A stretch of 64,000 nucleotides of DNA from an uncultured Bacteroidota bacterium (GTDB lineage: Bacteria; Bacteroidota; Bacteroidia; Flavobacteriales; Flavobacteriaceae): assembly GCA_902598525.1 (NCBI GenBank), contig CACKBZ010000002.1, positions 124,001 to 188,000 of the forward strand, written 5' to 3'. The notes below the pieces were generated by a model. It was not told the DNA's origin, made no database searches, and saw only the letters and a list, made by a program, of their open reading frames with translations. The position numbers and the translations under genes are program-made. Shown here in pieces: positions 34,761 through 44,591 of the stretch; position 1 is the first letter of the stretch; the number at the start of each line of letters is the position of its first letter.

Positions 34761-35510
34761 ATGAGAAAACTATTTTTATTATTAGCCCTTTTTGCAGTTG
34801 GCAATTTAACTGCTCAAGGAAATGGAGATTATGTAAATATGACTTTTGTCAAGACAACACCAGGAGAGGACTACGGTACTATTATCAATGAGAAGTGGAA
34901 AGAATTAGCTCAAATGAGAGCCGATGAAGGAACAATTACTGGATGGGATGTTTGGTGGAGGCCTGGAACAGTTGAAGAAGATCAATGGAATATGGTTATA
35001 GTAACTGTTGCCAAAAGTCCAGACAGTTTAAATGCTAACGCCGGTGTTATGAAAATTAGACCGGATTATAGCGAAATGGACGTTGAGATTTTTCAAGAAA
35101 AAAATCAGAGAGCTAGAACAATTTTATATGATCATGTCTATGTAAATAAAGGCTTAAACTTTGCCGGTAATCAAGGAGAAACACCTGAAGTTCCTCAAGT
35201 TGCTGTTCTAAATTTCATGAAAACAGATATAGCAGATGGTTATGAATATGAAAAAGCGGAGAATAGTCTGAATTCAGGAAGTCTTGGAGACAGATTAGGA
35301 TGGGGCCTTTTAAAAAGACTTGACGAATTAGGTGATAATGTCTATAATAATTACATGACAGTTGATTTTTACGATTCATGGCAGACTATGATGAAAACAA
35401 GAGAGCAAACTGTAAAAATGCCAAAGCAAATGCAGTCAGTTGTCAACATGAGAGCACATTTAAATAGTGTTGCTCTGTGGAGAGCTGTATCAGTTAGACC
35501 AAATCAATAA
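34761..35510 (+). CDS. Secreted protein with two related halves, function unknown
   Basis: A signal peptide (MRKLFLLLALFAVGNLTAQ) is followed by a 230-residue mature chain. The half starting YVNMTFVKTTPGEDYGTII and the half starting QVAVLNFMKTDIADGYEYEK look alike in layout, each resembling a small alpha+beta (ABM-like) barrel; this is an inference by eye. No catalytic residues can be named. It stands alone, divergent from the Tat-exported gene, and ends before a strong terminator. Confidence 0.65.
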   Translation: MRKLFLLLALFAVGNLTAQGNGDYVNMTFVKTTPGEDYGTIINEKWKELAQMRADEGTITGWDVWWRPGTVEEDQWNMVIVTVAKSPDSLNANAGVMKIRPDYSEMDVEIFQEKNQRARTILYDHVYVNKGLNFAGNQGETPEVPQVAVLNFMKTDIADGYEYEKAENSLNSGSLGDRLGWGLLKRLDELGDNVYNNYMTVDFYDSWQTMMKTREQTVKMPKQMQSVVNMRAHLNSVALWRAVSVRPNQ

Positions 35511-35530
35511 AACTTTAACAAATTTTAATA

Positions 35531-35558
35531 AAAACCCCTCTTTTGAGGGGTTTTTTTA
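35531..35558 (+). terminator. Strong intrinsic terminator
   Basis: AAAACCCCTC-TTTT-GAGGGGTTTT is a perfect 10-base-pair stem with a 4-base loop, continuing into seven T residues. It ends the preceding secreted-protein gene, and the promoter element of the next gene begins within its T-tract. Confidence 0.9.
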
Positions 35559-35564
35559 TTTTTG
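35557..35564 (+). promoter_or_regulatory. Promoter -7 element of the serine hydrolase gene
   Basis: TATTTTTG matches TAnnTTTG and ends 6 bases before the ATG at 35571. The TTG used by the ORF track (35562) is part of the element. Confidence 0.45.
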
Positions 35565-35570
35565 CTACTT

Positions 35571-36722
35571 ATGAAAAGAATATTATTATTAGCTGTATGT
35601 TCTTCACTTTTATCATGTAATTCAAATCCAATTGAATTAGTTCTTAAATCAGATCCATATTTGAAGGAGATTATTAAGGATAAAGAGGATTATGAGATAC
35701 AGGTTATGTTAACAAAAGTCAATCATAATAATACGAAGATTGATTTTCAAAATTATCAATATCAGCATGATGAAAATCAATATTTTTATCCAGCAAGTAC
35801 AATCAAGCTGCCAATTGTTGTTTTGACATTAAAGAAAATTAATGAATTAAGATCTAAAGGATCTGATATAACACTAAAGTCTAAGATAATTCTAAATAAT
35901 GTAGACAACTATTCTAACTTTAAACTTCAAGACAGCATTACTTCTTTTCAAAATCTTATCGCAGATATTTTCCTTGTTAGTGATAACTCAGCGTCTAATA
36001 TATTAATTGATTTTATTGGATATAATTATTTCAATGATGAAATGCAGAATGCAGGATTTGATAGAACATATTTAAATCATAAGTTTAATCCTGACCCTTA
36101 TGTTAATTCCACGTGGCAAATATCAGATCTTGATAATAATATTATTTCTTCCATAAATGATAATCAAAAAATCATTAAAGCTGATGATAAGATTAATGGA
36201 CTAGACAAGGGTGAAAGGAGATATTTTAATGGAGAAATATTAGATGAATCATTGAACTTTTCTGAAAAAAACAGATTTTCAATAACTGACATGCACAATC
36301 TAATTAAATACGTTTTTTATCCTGAGATTTTTGATAAGGCTAATACTTTTAATTTAAATGTTGAGGATTATGATTTTATAAGATATTGGATGAGTAGGTT
36401 TACTTATGAGGATATAGGTGAGAAGTTTATCGGAGATGAAAAATTTTTTGAAACCTATAATAAATTTTTTATTCATGGAGATGAGCAAAGTGTATCAAAC
36501 GAACAAATTAGGGTCTATAATAAAATTGGCCAAGCCTATGGAACTTCAATAGACAATGGCTTAATAAAAAATTATCAGAATAATGTTGAATTTATTCTTA
36601 CATCTACTATTTATACAAATAAAAACAAGGTAATAAATGACAATTTGTATGAGTACGATGATATTGCTGAACCCTTTCTTGCAAAATTATCTAGAGCTAT
36701 ATACAAAGAACTTGAAGACTAA
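35571..36722 (+). CDS. Serine hydrolase lipoprotein, class A beta-lactamase/PBP-like fold
   Basis: The start MKRILLLAVCSSLLSCNSNP is a lipoprotein signal with cysteine at about 16. YPASTIKLPIVVLTLKK carries the SxxK motif, VSDNSASNILIDFIG the SDN motif and YNKIGQAYGT a degenerate KTG-like motif. That order and spacing is the serine beta-lactamase/penicillin-binding fold. Several hundred Bacteroidota proteins of this type lack lactamase activity, so resistance should not be assumed. The ORF track start 3 codons earlier lies inside a -7 element. The length is 383. Confidence 0.85.
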   Translation: MKRILLLAVCSSLLSCNSNPIELVLKSDPYLKEIIKDKEDYEIQVMLTKVNHNNTKIDFQNYQYQHDENQYFYPASTIKLPIVVLTLKKINELRSKGSDITLKSKIILNNVDNYSNFKLQDSITSFQNLIADIFLVSDNSASNILIDFIGYNYFNDEMQNAGFDRTYLNHKFNPDPYVNSTWQISDLDNNIISSINDNQKIIKADDKINGLDKGERRYFNGEILDESLNFSEKNRFSITDMHNLIKYVFYPEIFDKANTFNLNVEDYDFIRYWMSRFTYEDIGEKFIGDEKFFETYNKFFIHGDEQSVSNEQIRVYNKIGQAYGTSIDNGLIKNYQNNVEFILTSTIYTNKNKVINDNLYEYDDIAEPFLAKLSRAIYKELED

Positions 36723-37669
36723 CCCTTAATTAATCCTAAGTCAATAAGTCTTTCGTGTAAGAATTCTCCTGCTGTAATATCTTCATATCCTTTTGGATTA
36801 TCAGTGTCTATACATGAATCCAGGCAATTTAATGACATTTCTTGCCTTGGATGTAAGAAGAAGGGTATTGAATATCTAGAGCTATTCCAAAGATCTCTTG
36901 GGGGATTAACCACCCTGTGAATTGTAGACTTTAATTTATTGTTAGTATGTCTTGAAAGCATATCACCAATGTTAACTATAATTTCATCTTCTCCTGCTAC
37001 AGCATCAATCCATTCTCCAGAATTATTTAACACCTGCAACCCTTTTCCTTGAGCACCCATAAGGAGTGTTATTAGATTTATATCCCCATGAGCTGCTGCT
37101 CTTTCAGCATTTTTAGGTTCTTCAGTAATTGGAGGATAATGAATTGCTCTTAGGATTGAATTTCCATTGAATATGTGTTTGTCAAAGTATGTCTCTTCTA
37201 GGTTAAGATAGCAAGCAATAGCTCTAAGAATATGCTTTCCGGTCTCTTCTAACAGCTCATAAGTTTTTTGCCCTGTAGCATTAAAATTTTTTAGCTCACT
37301 AACAATAACGTTATCAGGGTACTCCTCTTTTAATTTTGGCTCGTCTTTGACATATTGACCAAAGTGCCAAAACTCTTTAAGATCTCCTATATTTTTGCCT
37401 TTAGCACTTTCTTTTCCAAATGGAGTAAATCCTCTTTGACTAGCAAGACCCTTAATAATATAGTTTGATTTCACTTCATCAGACAGATTAAAGAAGCTTT
37501 TAACTTCAGTGTATAATTCATCTTTAGTTTTATCATCTAAAAGATGACCTTTAATTGCAATAAAGCCTATTTCACTGAATCCCTTGCCAATCTGCTCAAT
37601 AAACTCATTCTTAGTCTTTGAATCACCAGATAAAAAATCATTTAAGTTTAAATGAGGAATATTATTCAT
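36719..37669 (-). CDS. 2-oxoglutarate/Fe(II)-dependent dioxygenase, isopenicillin-N-synthase-like
   Basis: The 316-residue enzyme has the facial triad pieces AAHGDINLITLL (HxD) and STIHRVVNPP (third His), and the 2OG-binding arginine in SSRYSIPFF. The N-terminus (IPHLNLNDFLSGD and GFSEIGFIAIKGHLL) matches the DIOX_N region. Bacterial members act on many substrates, and this one cannot be assigned. It lies 4 bases after ribE, so they are probably one transcript. Confidence 0.92.
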   Translation of the reverse strand: MNNIPHLNLNDFLSGDSKTKNEFIEQIGKGFSEIGFIAIKGHLLDDKTKDELYTEVKSFFNLSDEVKSNYIIKGLASQRGFTPFGKESAKGKNIGDLKEFWHFGQYVKDEPKLKEEYPDNVIVSELKNFNATGQKTYELLEETGKHILRAIACYLNLEETYFDKHIFNGNSILRAIHYPPITEEPKNAERAAAHGDINLITLLMGAQGKGLQVLNNSGEWIDAVAGEDEIIVNIGDMLSRHTNNKLKSTIHRVVNPPRDLWNSSRYSIPFFLHPRQEMSLNCLDSCIDTDNPKGYEDITAGEFLHERLIDLGLIKG

Positions 37670-37673
37670 TACT

Positions 37674-38252
37674 CTATTTATTTATCATTTTGGAAATATA
37701 CTTACCTATTATGTCAAACTCAAGATTAACCTTGGTCCCAACATTAATTTGTTTAAAGTTAGTATTATTATAAGTATAAGGTATTATTGCAACTGAAAAA
37801 GAATTTTCGGTAGAATCAACAACTGTTAGACTAACCCCATTTATAGTTATAGAACCTTTCTCAACAGTCATATTATTTTTTGAGTGTCGGAACATATATT
37901 TCCAACTTCCATTCGTTTCACTGACCTCAGTACAAACTGCTACCTCATCAACATGTCCCTGAACTATATGTCCATCAAATCTTGAATTAACTGACATTGA
38001 TCTCTCTATGTTAACATTATCGCCTGGAATAATCTCACCAAAATTTGACCTTTCAATACTCTCAGAAATTACATTTACTGTATATACATCATTATCTATA
38101 TCAACAACTGTTAAACAGACACCGTTGTGACATAAGCTTTGATCAATCTTAAGTTCATGAGTAATTCCTGACTTAAGGGAAATATCTAAATTCCCTTTGT
38201 TCTTTTCTACCTTAACTACGGTAGCCATACATTCAATTATCCCAGTGAACAT
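37674..38252 (-). CDS. ribE: Riboflavin synthase alpha subunit
   Basis: RibE (RibC in some species) turns two molecules of lumazine into riboflavin. The N-terminus MFTGIIECMATVVKVEKN and the two lumazine-binding halves with HNGVCLTVVDID, SMSVNSRFDGHIVQGHVDE and GSITINGVSLTVVDSTE are diagnostic. The length of 192 fits. It is divergent from pdxA; the pair ribE/pdxA is a common flavobacterial arrangement as far as I recall. Confidence 0.96.
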   Translation of the reverse strand: MFTGIIECMATVVKVEKNKGNLDISLKSGITHELKIDQSLCHNGVCLTVVDIDNDVYTVNVISESIERSNFGEIIPGDNVNIERSMSVNSRFDGHIVQGHVDEVAVCTEVSETNGSWKYMFRHSKNNMTVEKGSITINGVSLTVVDSTENSFSVAIIPYTYNNTNFKQINVGTKVNLEFDIIGKYISKMINK

Positions 38253-38297
38253 TATTATCTTTGTTTTCCTTATGTAAAATTAGCAATTAATTAAAGA

Positions 38298-39302
38298 GTG
38301 ATAAAATCAAGGAAAATAAATGTAGGGATAACTATTGGTGATCCAAATGGTATTGGGATTGAAATAATCTTAAAATCACTATCTAATTTTATCCTATTTC
38401 AAGAATGTAATTTTATAATCTATGCTTCAACGGGTTTAATTGAAAAACAAAAACAACATTTTCAAATTGAAACTCCTCCTTTAAAAAAGATTAATACTGA
38501 AGAAGATGCGCAGGATAATCAGATAAACATAAAAGAGGTATTCTTTAATTCTCAATTTAATTTTGGAGAATCCAATAAAGAATTATCAGCTCTTGGAACC
38601 CTGTCTCTTAAGAAAGCTGTAGAAGATATAAAAGAACATAAGATTGATATTCTGGTGACTGCACCTATAAATAAGCAGTTATCTTATTCTACGACATTTA
38701 AATATTCTGGCCATACCGACTTCTTAAAGGATTATTTTAATGCTGACCCTCTAATGTTAATGATATCAGGAGAACTTAGGATCGCATTATTAACAGACCA
38801 TATACCATTAAAAAATGTATTAGACTTTATAAATAAGGATATTGTTGAGAAAAAAATTAAAGTACTAGAAAAATGTCTAGTAAATGATTTTAAAATAAAT
38901 AAACCAAAAATTGCAGTGTTGGCAATTAATCCTCATGCCGGTGATAATGGTTTAATAGGAAATGAAGACGAGTTAATTATTAAACCAGTAATTAATAGTT
39001 TTAATGGAAATACAAGTACTGTTTATGGGCCATTTTCAGCAGATACATTTTTTACTAATGAAAATTATAAAAAATATGATGCTACTATTGCCGCATATCA
39101 CGATCAAGGGCTAATACCATTTAAAACTATTTCTTTTGGTAAAGGAGTAAACTTTAGTGCTGGATTATCATTTATAAGAACTTCACCGGATCACGGGACA
39201 GGCTTTGATATTGCGGGAAAAGGTATAGCTGATCATACCTCATTTACAAACGCAATAAAGTTAGGTATTGAGTTGTTTAAATCAAGAAATAACTTAGTTT
39301 GA
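38298..39302 (+). CDS. pdxA: 4-hydroxythreonine-4-phosphate dehydrogenase
   Basis: PdxA oxidises 4-phosphohydroxy-L-threonine in pyridoxal phosphate synthesis. Motifs are VGITIGDPNGIGIEII at the start, TAPINKQ, YSGHTDFLKDYF, and IAAYHDQGLIPFKTISFGKGVNF with RTSPDHGTGFDIAGKG near the end, including the metal-ligand histidines. The length of 334 is usual. The start is a GTG at 38298. The next promoter (39298-39331) overlaps its stop codon. Confidence 0.96.
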   Translation: MIKSRKINVGITIGDPNGIGIEIILKSLSNFILFQECNFIIYASTGLIEKQKQHFQIETPPLKKINTEEDAQDNQINIKEVFFNSQFNFGESNKELSALGTLSLKKAVEDIKEHKIDILVTAPINKQLSYSTTFKYSGHTDFLKDYFNADPLMLMISGELRIALLTDHIPLKNVLDFINKDIVEKKIKVLEKCLVNDFKINKPKIAVLAINPHAGDNGLIGNEDELIIKPVINSFNGNTSTVYGPFSADTFFTNENYKKYDATIAAYHDQGLIPFKTISFGKGVNFSAGLSFIRTSPDHGTGFDIAGKGIADHTSFTNAIKLGIELFKSRNNLV

Positions 39303-39331
39303 CATTAAATAGATAAATTTTTATAAATTTG
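39298..39331 (+). promoter_or_regulatory. Promoter of the DUF177-rpmF-fabH-accBC operon
   Basis: TTTG (39298-39301) and TAAATTTG (39324-39331), separated by 22 bases, match the Bacteroidota promoter (TTTG at -33, TAnnTTTG at -7). It overlaps the pdxA stop codon and lies 18 bases upstream of the DUF177 ATG. It is the only promoter here for which I see both elements. Confidence 0.6.
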
Positions 39332-39349
39332 CCGCTCAATAGTTAAGTG

Positions 39350-39868
39350 ATGAAATCGCTTTCACCATATTTAGTTAAATTTTCAGGACTAAAAGAAGGC
39401 ATCCATTTGTTTGACTTTGAAATAGGGAATAAGTTCTTTAAAAATTTTGATTATTATGATTTTGCTGATGCAAATATCAAAACCATTCTAGAGTTAGAAA
39501 AAAAACAAACTTTACTAAACTTAAAATTTAAATTTTATGGAAATGTTGAGGTTCAATGTGATCTTTCAATGGAAATGTTCTCATTGGGGTTAGAAACTGG
39601 ATATAATGTTGTTATTAAGTTTAAGGATGATACAATATCATCGGATGATAAGGTTATCTTTTTACCAACCGGGTCAAATAGTATTGATGTATCACATATT
39701 ATATATGAGAGTATTATCCTTGCTATTCCGCAGAAAAAAGTTCACCCAGGGATAGAAAATGGATCTTTAAAATCTGAAATAATTCAAAAACTTGAAGAGT
39801 TAAAACCTAAAAGAAACTTTAAAGAAAAAACTGACCCCAGATGGGACAAACTAAAAGATTTATTATAA
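39350..39868 (+). CDS. DUF177 (YceD/Rpl32-associated) protein
   Basis: The 172-residue protein starts MKSLSPYLVKFSGLKEG (the GTG at 39347 in the ORF track is less likely). The region VQCDLSMEMFSLGLETGYNVVIKF fits the YceD family, where the cysteine is the residue that remains of the usual CxR motif, and IILAIPQKKVHPG is the C-terminal signature. YceD homologues are linked to rRNA processing and are nearly always next to rpmF, which follows directly here after its stop. Confidence 0.9.
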   Translation: MKSLSPYLVKFSGLKEGIHLFDFEIGNKFFKNFDYYDFADANIKTILELEKKQTLLNLKFKFYGNVEVQCDLSMEMFSLGLETGYNVVIKFKDDTISSDDKVIFLPTGSNSIDVSHIIYESIILAIPQKKVHPGIENGSLKSEIIQKLEELKPKRNFKEKTDPRWDKLKDLL

Positions 39869-40060
39869 ATGGCACATCCAAAACGTAAAATATCTAAGAC
39901 TAGAAGAGATAAGCGAAGAACACATATTAAAGCTGCAAGCCAGCAAATCTCAATATGTAATGCTACTGGTGAGTCCCACTTGTACCATAGAGCACATTGG
40001 TTTGAAGGAAAACTATACTACAGAGGAAAAGTTTTAGTTGATTCATTAGCATCAGAATAA
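39869..40060 (+). CDS. rpmF: 50S ribosomal protein L32
   Basis: [20 protein letters not shown] is the conserved start of L32. The usual zinc-binding cysteine pairs are reduced: only [15 protein letters not shown] is visible, so the zinc ribbon is absent or altered. The length is 63. It follows the DUF177 stop codon with no gap and precedes fabH by 51 bases, so the operon order is DUF177-rpmF-fabH. plsX, which often sits between rpmF and fabH, is missing. Confidence 0.97.
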   Translation: MAHPKRKISKTRRDKRRTHIKAASQQISICNATGESHLYHRAHWFEGKLYYRGKVLVDSLASE

Positions 40061-40111
40061 TTCTTACCTTGAATAACAACTTGAATTGTTAAAAATATAG
40101 TTGGTGTTAGT

Positions 40112-41119
40112 ATGACGTCTAACAATAAAAAACATATAAAGGCCTCTATAACTGCAGTTGGAGGTTATTTGCCAGAGGACTCTATTTCAAATAAAGATTT
40201 AGAAGCGATGGTTGATACCAATGATGAATGGATCAGAGCGCGAACTGGGATTAAAAAAAGGAGAGTTTTAAAAGAAAAAGGGAAAGGAACTTCATATTTA
40301 GCAGTCAACGCAGCTAATAATCTCATAGCTAGAAAAAAAATAGACCCTACAACAATTGATTTAGTGATTGTTGCAACAATCACACCTGATTTTCATTGTG
40401 CTTCTACAGCTCCTTCAGTTGCTTCTGCAATAAATGCAATAAATGCATACGCATATGATATAAGCGCTGCATGTTCAGGATTTCTTTTTGGAATGTCTTC
40501 AGCATCTTCGTTCATTGAATCAGGTAGATATAAGAAAATTCTTTTAATTGGTGCAGATATGATGTCATCTATCGTAGATTATACAGATAGATCAACTAGT
40601 ATATTGTTTGGTGATGGAGCAGGTGCTGTTCTAGTTGAACCAAGTACAAATGGATATGGTTGGGAAGATGAATATCTGAGATCTGATGGAATTGGTGCAG
40701 AGTGGCTTAAAGTAAAATCTGGAGGATCTCTTTTTCCAGTATCATCAGAAACTTTAAATAATAAATGGCATTTTATAACTCAAGATGGAAAAACTGTATT
40801 TAAGTATGCTGTATCTGAAATGGCAAACGCCACAGAGCAGATTATGATTAGAAATAAACTAAAATCTGATGATATAAAATATCTTCTTCCTCATCAAGCA
40901 AACAAAAGAATTATTGATGCTACCGCAGAAAAGATTAATTTAGACAAAAAAAAGGTCCTTATGAATATTGAACAATATGGAAACACCACTGCTGCTACCA
41001 TACCTTTATTAATGTATGATTATGAGGATAACTTTAAAGAAGGAGATAAATTAATAATTGCTGCATTTGGCGCTGGTCTTACTTGGGGAGCCGCATATTT
41101 AACTTGGGCATATAATTAA
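40112..41119 (+). CDS. fabH: Beta-ketoacyl-ACP synthase III
   Basis: FabH starts fatty-acid synthesis by condensing acetyl-CoA with malonyl-ACP. The catalytic cysteine lies in YDISAACSGFLFGMSSA, the histidine in YLLPHQANKRIID and the asparagine in EQYGNTTAATIPLLM. The length of 335 fits. It is followed after 10 bases by accB, so the first condensing enzyme and the carboxylase making its malonyl substrate are on one transcript. Confidence 0.97.
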   Translation: MTSNNKKHIKASITAVGGYLPEDSISNKDLEAMVDTNDEWIRARTGIKKRRVLKEKGKGTSYLAVNAANNLIARKKIDPTTIDLVIVATITPDFHCASTAPSVASAINAINAYAYDISAACSGFLFGMSSASSFIESGRYKKILLIGADMMSSIVDYTDRSTSILFGDGAGAVLVEPSTNGYGWEDEYLRSDGIGAEWLKVKSGGSLFPVSSETLNNKWHFITQDGKTVFKYAVSEMANATEQIMIRNKLKSDDIKYLLPHQANKRIIDATAEKINLDKKKVLMNIEQYGNTTAATIPLLMYDYEDNFKEGDKLIIAAFGAGLTWGAAYLTWAYN

Positions 41120-41129
41120 ATTATACTAT

Positions 41130-41612
41130 ATGGATATAAAAGAAATACAAAATCTAATAAAATTCGTTCAAAAGTCTGGAGTAGAAGAAGTAAAAATTGA
41201 GAGAGAGAATTTTAAAATAACTATAAGAACAAAACCTGATTCAAAACAAAATATTATAGTTGAGGATATACCTGCTTCTTTTTCCCCTCAACCTACTAAA
41301 ACTATTACAGAAGCTTCTTCAGTACCTAATATTGAAGAAAATTCAGAGATTCATGTTGAAGAAAACGATAAAAATATAATTATTAAATCACCGATTATTG
41401 GAACGTTTTATAGAAAACCATCACCAGATAAGCCTGCATTTGTTGAGGTTGGACAAACAATAGGAGAAGGTGATGTGCTTTGTGTTATTGAAGCAATGAA
41501 ATTGTTTAATGAGATTGAATCTGAGGTATCTGGAAAAATTATAAAGATTCTTGCAGACGATCAAAGCCCTGTTGAGTTTGACCAACCTCTATTTGTCATC
41601 GATCCATCATAA
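41130..41612 (+). CDS. accB: Biotin carboxyl carrier protein of acetyl-CoA carboxylase
   Basis: The N-terminal region [24 protein letters not shown] is typical of BCCP, then a flexible linker with Pro, Thr and Glu (about 50-85), and a biotinyl domain with [22 protein letters not shown] and [14 protein letters not shown], where the lysine of MKL carries biotin. The length of 160 is normal. accC starts 1 base after its stop. Confidence 0.97.
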   Translation: MDIKEIQNLIKFVQKSGVEEVKIERENFKITIRTKPDSKQNIIVEDIPASFSPQPTKTITEASSVPNIEENSEIHVEENDKNIIIKSPIIGTFYRKPSPDKPAFVEVGQTIGEGDVLCVIEAMKLFNEIESEVSGKIIKILADDQSPVEFDQPLFVIDPS

Positions 41613-41613
41613 A

Positions 41614-42948
41614 ATGTTTAAAAAAATATTAATTGCTAATAGAGGAGAAATTGCTATGCGTGTTATTAGGACATGTAAAGAAATGGGTATTAACACTGTA
41701 GCTGTCTATTCTAAAGCCGATGAAGAGAGCTTACATGTTCGGTTTGCCGATGAAGCAGTTTGTATTGGACCTGCTGCTAGCAACGAGTCATATTTAAAAC
41801 CTGCAAATATAATTGCAGCTGCAGAAATAACAAATGCGGATGCAATTCACCCAGGATATGGTTTCTTATCGGAGAATAGCAATTTTTCAAAAATTTGTGA
41901 AGAGCATAAAATAAAATTTATAGGTGCTTCTCCCAGGATGATAGAGGCAATGGGAGATAAATCAACAGCTAAGAAAACAATGCAAAAAGCGGGAGTACCA
42001 GTTATCCCAGGGTCGGATGGTATAGTTCCAACTCTTGAGGATGCCCAAAATATTGCTCTTGAGATAGGTTATCCCGTAATGTTAAAAGCAACTGCAGGAG
42101 GAGGAGGAAAAGGTATGAGGATGGCAAATAGTCCAAATGATTTAATAAAAGCCTGGGAAGTTGCTAGACAAGAATCGAAATCAGCTTTTGACAATGATGC
42201 AATGTATTTAGAAAAATTTATAGAAGACCCAAGACATATTGAAATTCAGATTATGGCTGATTCAAACGGGAAAGCCTGTCATCTTTCAGAAAGAGACTGT
42301 TCAATTCAAAGAAGACATCAGAAACTAATTGAGGAGACACCTTCCCCTTTTATGACTAAACCATTGAGAAAAGCAATGGGTGAAGCAGCTGTAAAAGCAG
42401 CTGAATATATAAAATATGAAGGTGCTGGAACTGTTGAGTTCCTTGTTGATAAGCACAAGAACTTTTATTTCATGGAGATGAATACTAGAATTCAAGTAGA
42501 ACATCCAATTACTGAACAAGTTATTGATTATGACCTAATAAGAGAACAAATAAAAGTTGCAGCTGGGGAATCTATTTCTGGTAAAAATTATTTTCCAAAG
42601 CTATGTTCAATAGAATGTAGAATTAACGCAGAAGACTCTGAAAATGATTTTATGCCTAATCCAGGAAAGATCCTTACCCTGCATTTTCCTGGTGGACATG
42701 GAGTGAGAATTGACACCCATGTATACAGTGGCTATGTAATACCCCCTCACTATGATTCAATGATTGCTAAACTTATAACCACCGCACAAACAAGAGAAGA
42801 AGCCATTAATAAAATGAAAAGAGCCCTTGATGAATTTGTTATTGAAGGAGTTAAGACTACTATTCCATTTCATAAAAAAATGATGGAGCATCCAGACTTT
42901 ATTTCAGGAAACTATACTATAAGATTTATGGAATCAGCTAAAGTCTAG
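41614..42948 (+). CDS. accC: Biotin carboxylase subunit of acetyl-CoA carboxylase
   Basis: AccC carboxylates biotin on AccB with ATP and bicarbonate. The start [20 protein letters not shown], the ATP-grasp loop [28 protein letters not shown] and [16 protein letters not shown] are diagnostic. The ORF track start at 41551 lies inside accB; the ATG at 41614 gives the usual 444-residue enzyme. The 3' end overlaps the convergent asd by 4 bases. Confidence 0.98.
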   Translation: MFKKILIANRGEIAMRVIRTCKEMGINTVAVYSKADEESLHVRFADEAVCIGPAASNESYLKPANIIAAAEITNADAIHPGYGFLSENSNFSKICEEHKIKFIGASPRMIEAMGDKSTAKKTMQKAGVPVIPGSDGIVPTLEDAQNIALEIGYPVMLKATAGGGGKGMRMANSPNDLIKAWEVARQESKSAFDNDAMYLEKFIEDPRHIEIQIMADSNGKACHLSERDCSIQRRHQKLIEETPSPFMTKPLRKAMGEAAVKAAEYIKYEGAGTVEFLVDKHKNFYFMEMNTRIQVEHPITEQVIDYDLIREQIKVAAGESISGKNYFPKLCSIECRINAEDSENDFMPNPGKILTLHFPGGHGVRIDTHVYSGYVIPPHYDSMIAKLITTAQTREEAINKMKRALDEFVIEGVKTTIPFHKKMMEHPDFISGNYTIRFMESAKV

Positions 42949-43940
42949 CATCTTACTAATCCCATTTCAATTAATTTTTCTGCAATTTGAATAGTATTTG
43001 TAGCAGCACCTTTTCTCAAATTGTCGGCAACAATCCATAGATTTAATCCATTCTCTATACTAAAATCTCTCCTTATTCTACCAACAAAAACCTCATCTTT
43101 ATTTGCAGCGTTGAGAGGCATTGGATACAAGTTGTCCTGAGGCTCATCTTCAACTATTAATCCAGGAGTACTTCTTAAAATACTATATACTTCTTTAAGT
43201 TCAAATTTATCTTTAAATTCAATATTAACTGTCTCACCGTGACAAATCTCTATTGGAACTCTGACTGCTGTTGATGTAATTTGAATACTATAATCATTTA
43301 AGATTTTTCTAGTCTCATTAATTAGTTTATTCTCCTCTTTAGTGTAACCATCTTTTTCAAAAACATCACAATGAGGTAAAAGATTCTGATCAATTGAATA
43401 TGGATAAACCTTTTCACAGCTTAAATTGTTTCTTTCACTATTTAATTGATCTATTGCAGTTTTACCTGTACCAGATACTGATTGATAAGTAGAAATAACA
43501 AGACGTTTAATCTTAAACTTTTCATGAAGAGGAGCAAGCACAACAAGCATTTGCATTGTAGAGCAATTAGGATTAGCGATTATATAGTCATCATTTGTAA
43601 GAACTTCAGAATTTACTTCACTAACAACCAATTTTTTTGATGAATCCATTCTCCATGCTGAGGAATTATCAATAACTCTTGTTCCTACTTCAGCAAATTT
43701 GGGTGCCCATTCTAAGGATGTTGAACCACCTGCAGAAAATAGTGCTATATCAGGTTTCATTTCTACAGCATCATTAATTGAAACAATATCATATTCTTTA
43801 TTCTTAAATATAATTTTTTTCCCAACTGAATTCTGAGATGCTACAGGGATTAAATTAGTTAATGGGAAGTTCCTACTCTCAAGAAGGTAAAGCATAACTT
43901 TTCCTACAACCCCGGTTGATCCTATTACTGCTATTTTCAT
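42945..43940 (-). CDS. asd: Aspartate-semialdehyde dehydrogenase
   Basis: Asd reduces aspartyl phosphate on the way to lysine, methionine, threonine and diaminopimelate. The NADP fold begins [30 protein letters not shown] carries the catalytic cysteine, and [15 protein letters not shown] the catalytic histidine region. The length of 331 is typical. It overlaps the end of tdk by 4 bases (ATGA), so the two are transcribed together. Confidence 0.97.
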   Translation of the reverse strand: MKIAVIGSTGVVGKVMLYLLESRNFPLTNLIPVASQNSVGKKIIFKNKEYDIVSINDAVEMKPDIALFSAGGSTSLEWAPKFAEVGTRVIDNSSAWRMDSSKKLVVSEVNSEVLTNDDYIIANPNCSTMQMLVVLAPLHEKFKIKRLVISTYQSVSGTGKTAIDQLNSERNNLSCEKVYPYSIDQNLLPHCDVFEKDGYTKEENKLINETRKILNDYSIQITSTAVRVPIEICHGETVNIEFKDKFELKEVYSILRSTPGLIVEDEPQDNLYPMPLNAANKDEVFVGRIRRDFSIENGLNLWIVADNLRKGAATNTIQIAEKLIEMGLVRC

Positions 43941-44524
43941 TTTTTTTTATTTTTTTTCATTTTTTTAAAAAAAACGGACCTACTTAAAGGTTCATATTTA
44001 TCTTTCTCTCCAATTACTACAATATCCTTTTTTTTATTTTTTCTGTAACTATAGTTCGCAACATTTCCAGACTTTTTACATACTGCATGAACTTTAGTGA
44101 CATACTCAGAGATTGCCATAAGGTTTGGCATTGGTCCAAATGGGTTACCAAGGTAGTCCATATCTAATCCTGCAACAATTACTCTAATACCGTTATTAGC
44201 TATACTATTACATACATTAATTATTTCGCTATCAAAGAACTGAGCTTCATCAATAGCTACTACATCACAATTTTTCAAATAATTTAAAATGTCTGAAGAT
44301 GACTTCACTTCAATTGACTTAAGTTTATTTTCATCATGTGATTCAATATAGTTCTTACTTCTTGAGTCAATAATAGGTTTAAAAATTTTAACTTTTTGAT
44401 TAGCGATTTTAGCTCTTCTAACCCTTCTTATCAACTCTTCGGTTTTACCAGAAAACATTGATCCACATATTACCTCAATCCAACCAAATTGTTCATTATT
44501 GTATGCTGGGTTTTCTAAAAACAT
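43937..44524 (-). CDS. tdk: Thymidine kinase (type II)
   Basis: The P-loop GWIEVICGSMFSGKTEELIRR and DVVAIDEAQFFD are diagnostic of type II thymidine kinase. The ORF track start (44641) adds 39 unlikely residues; MFLENPAYNNEQFGWIE at 44524 gives 195, the usual length. The lasso region reads VHAVCKKSGNVANYSY: the C-x-x-C of the zinc site is missing its second cysteine, a change I believe is common in Bacteroidota. It is divergent from an unknown gene. Confidence 0.94.
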   Translation of the reverse strand: MFLENPAYNNEQFGWIEVICGSMFSGKTEELIRRVRRAKIANQKVKIFKPIIDSRSKNYIESHDENKLKSIEVKSSSDILNYLKNCDVVAIDEAQFFDSEIINVCNSIANNGIRVIVAGLDMDYLGNPFGPMPNLMAISEYVTKVHAVCKKSGNVANYSYRKNKKKDIVVIGEKDKYEPLSRSVFFKKMKKNKKK

Positions 44525-44591
44525 TTTGTAATTTAAATTGAAAAATTTATCAAATTTATCAAAAAGTAATTCATTTTTATAATTTAAAGAA

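Noticed and set aside
35571-36722. Beta-lactamase giving antibiotic resistance
   Set aside because: The SxxK and SDN motifs show the fold only; the third motif is altered (KIG) and such lipoproteins in Bacteroidota are often not lactamases.
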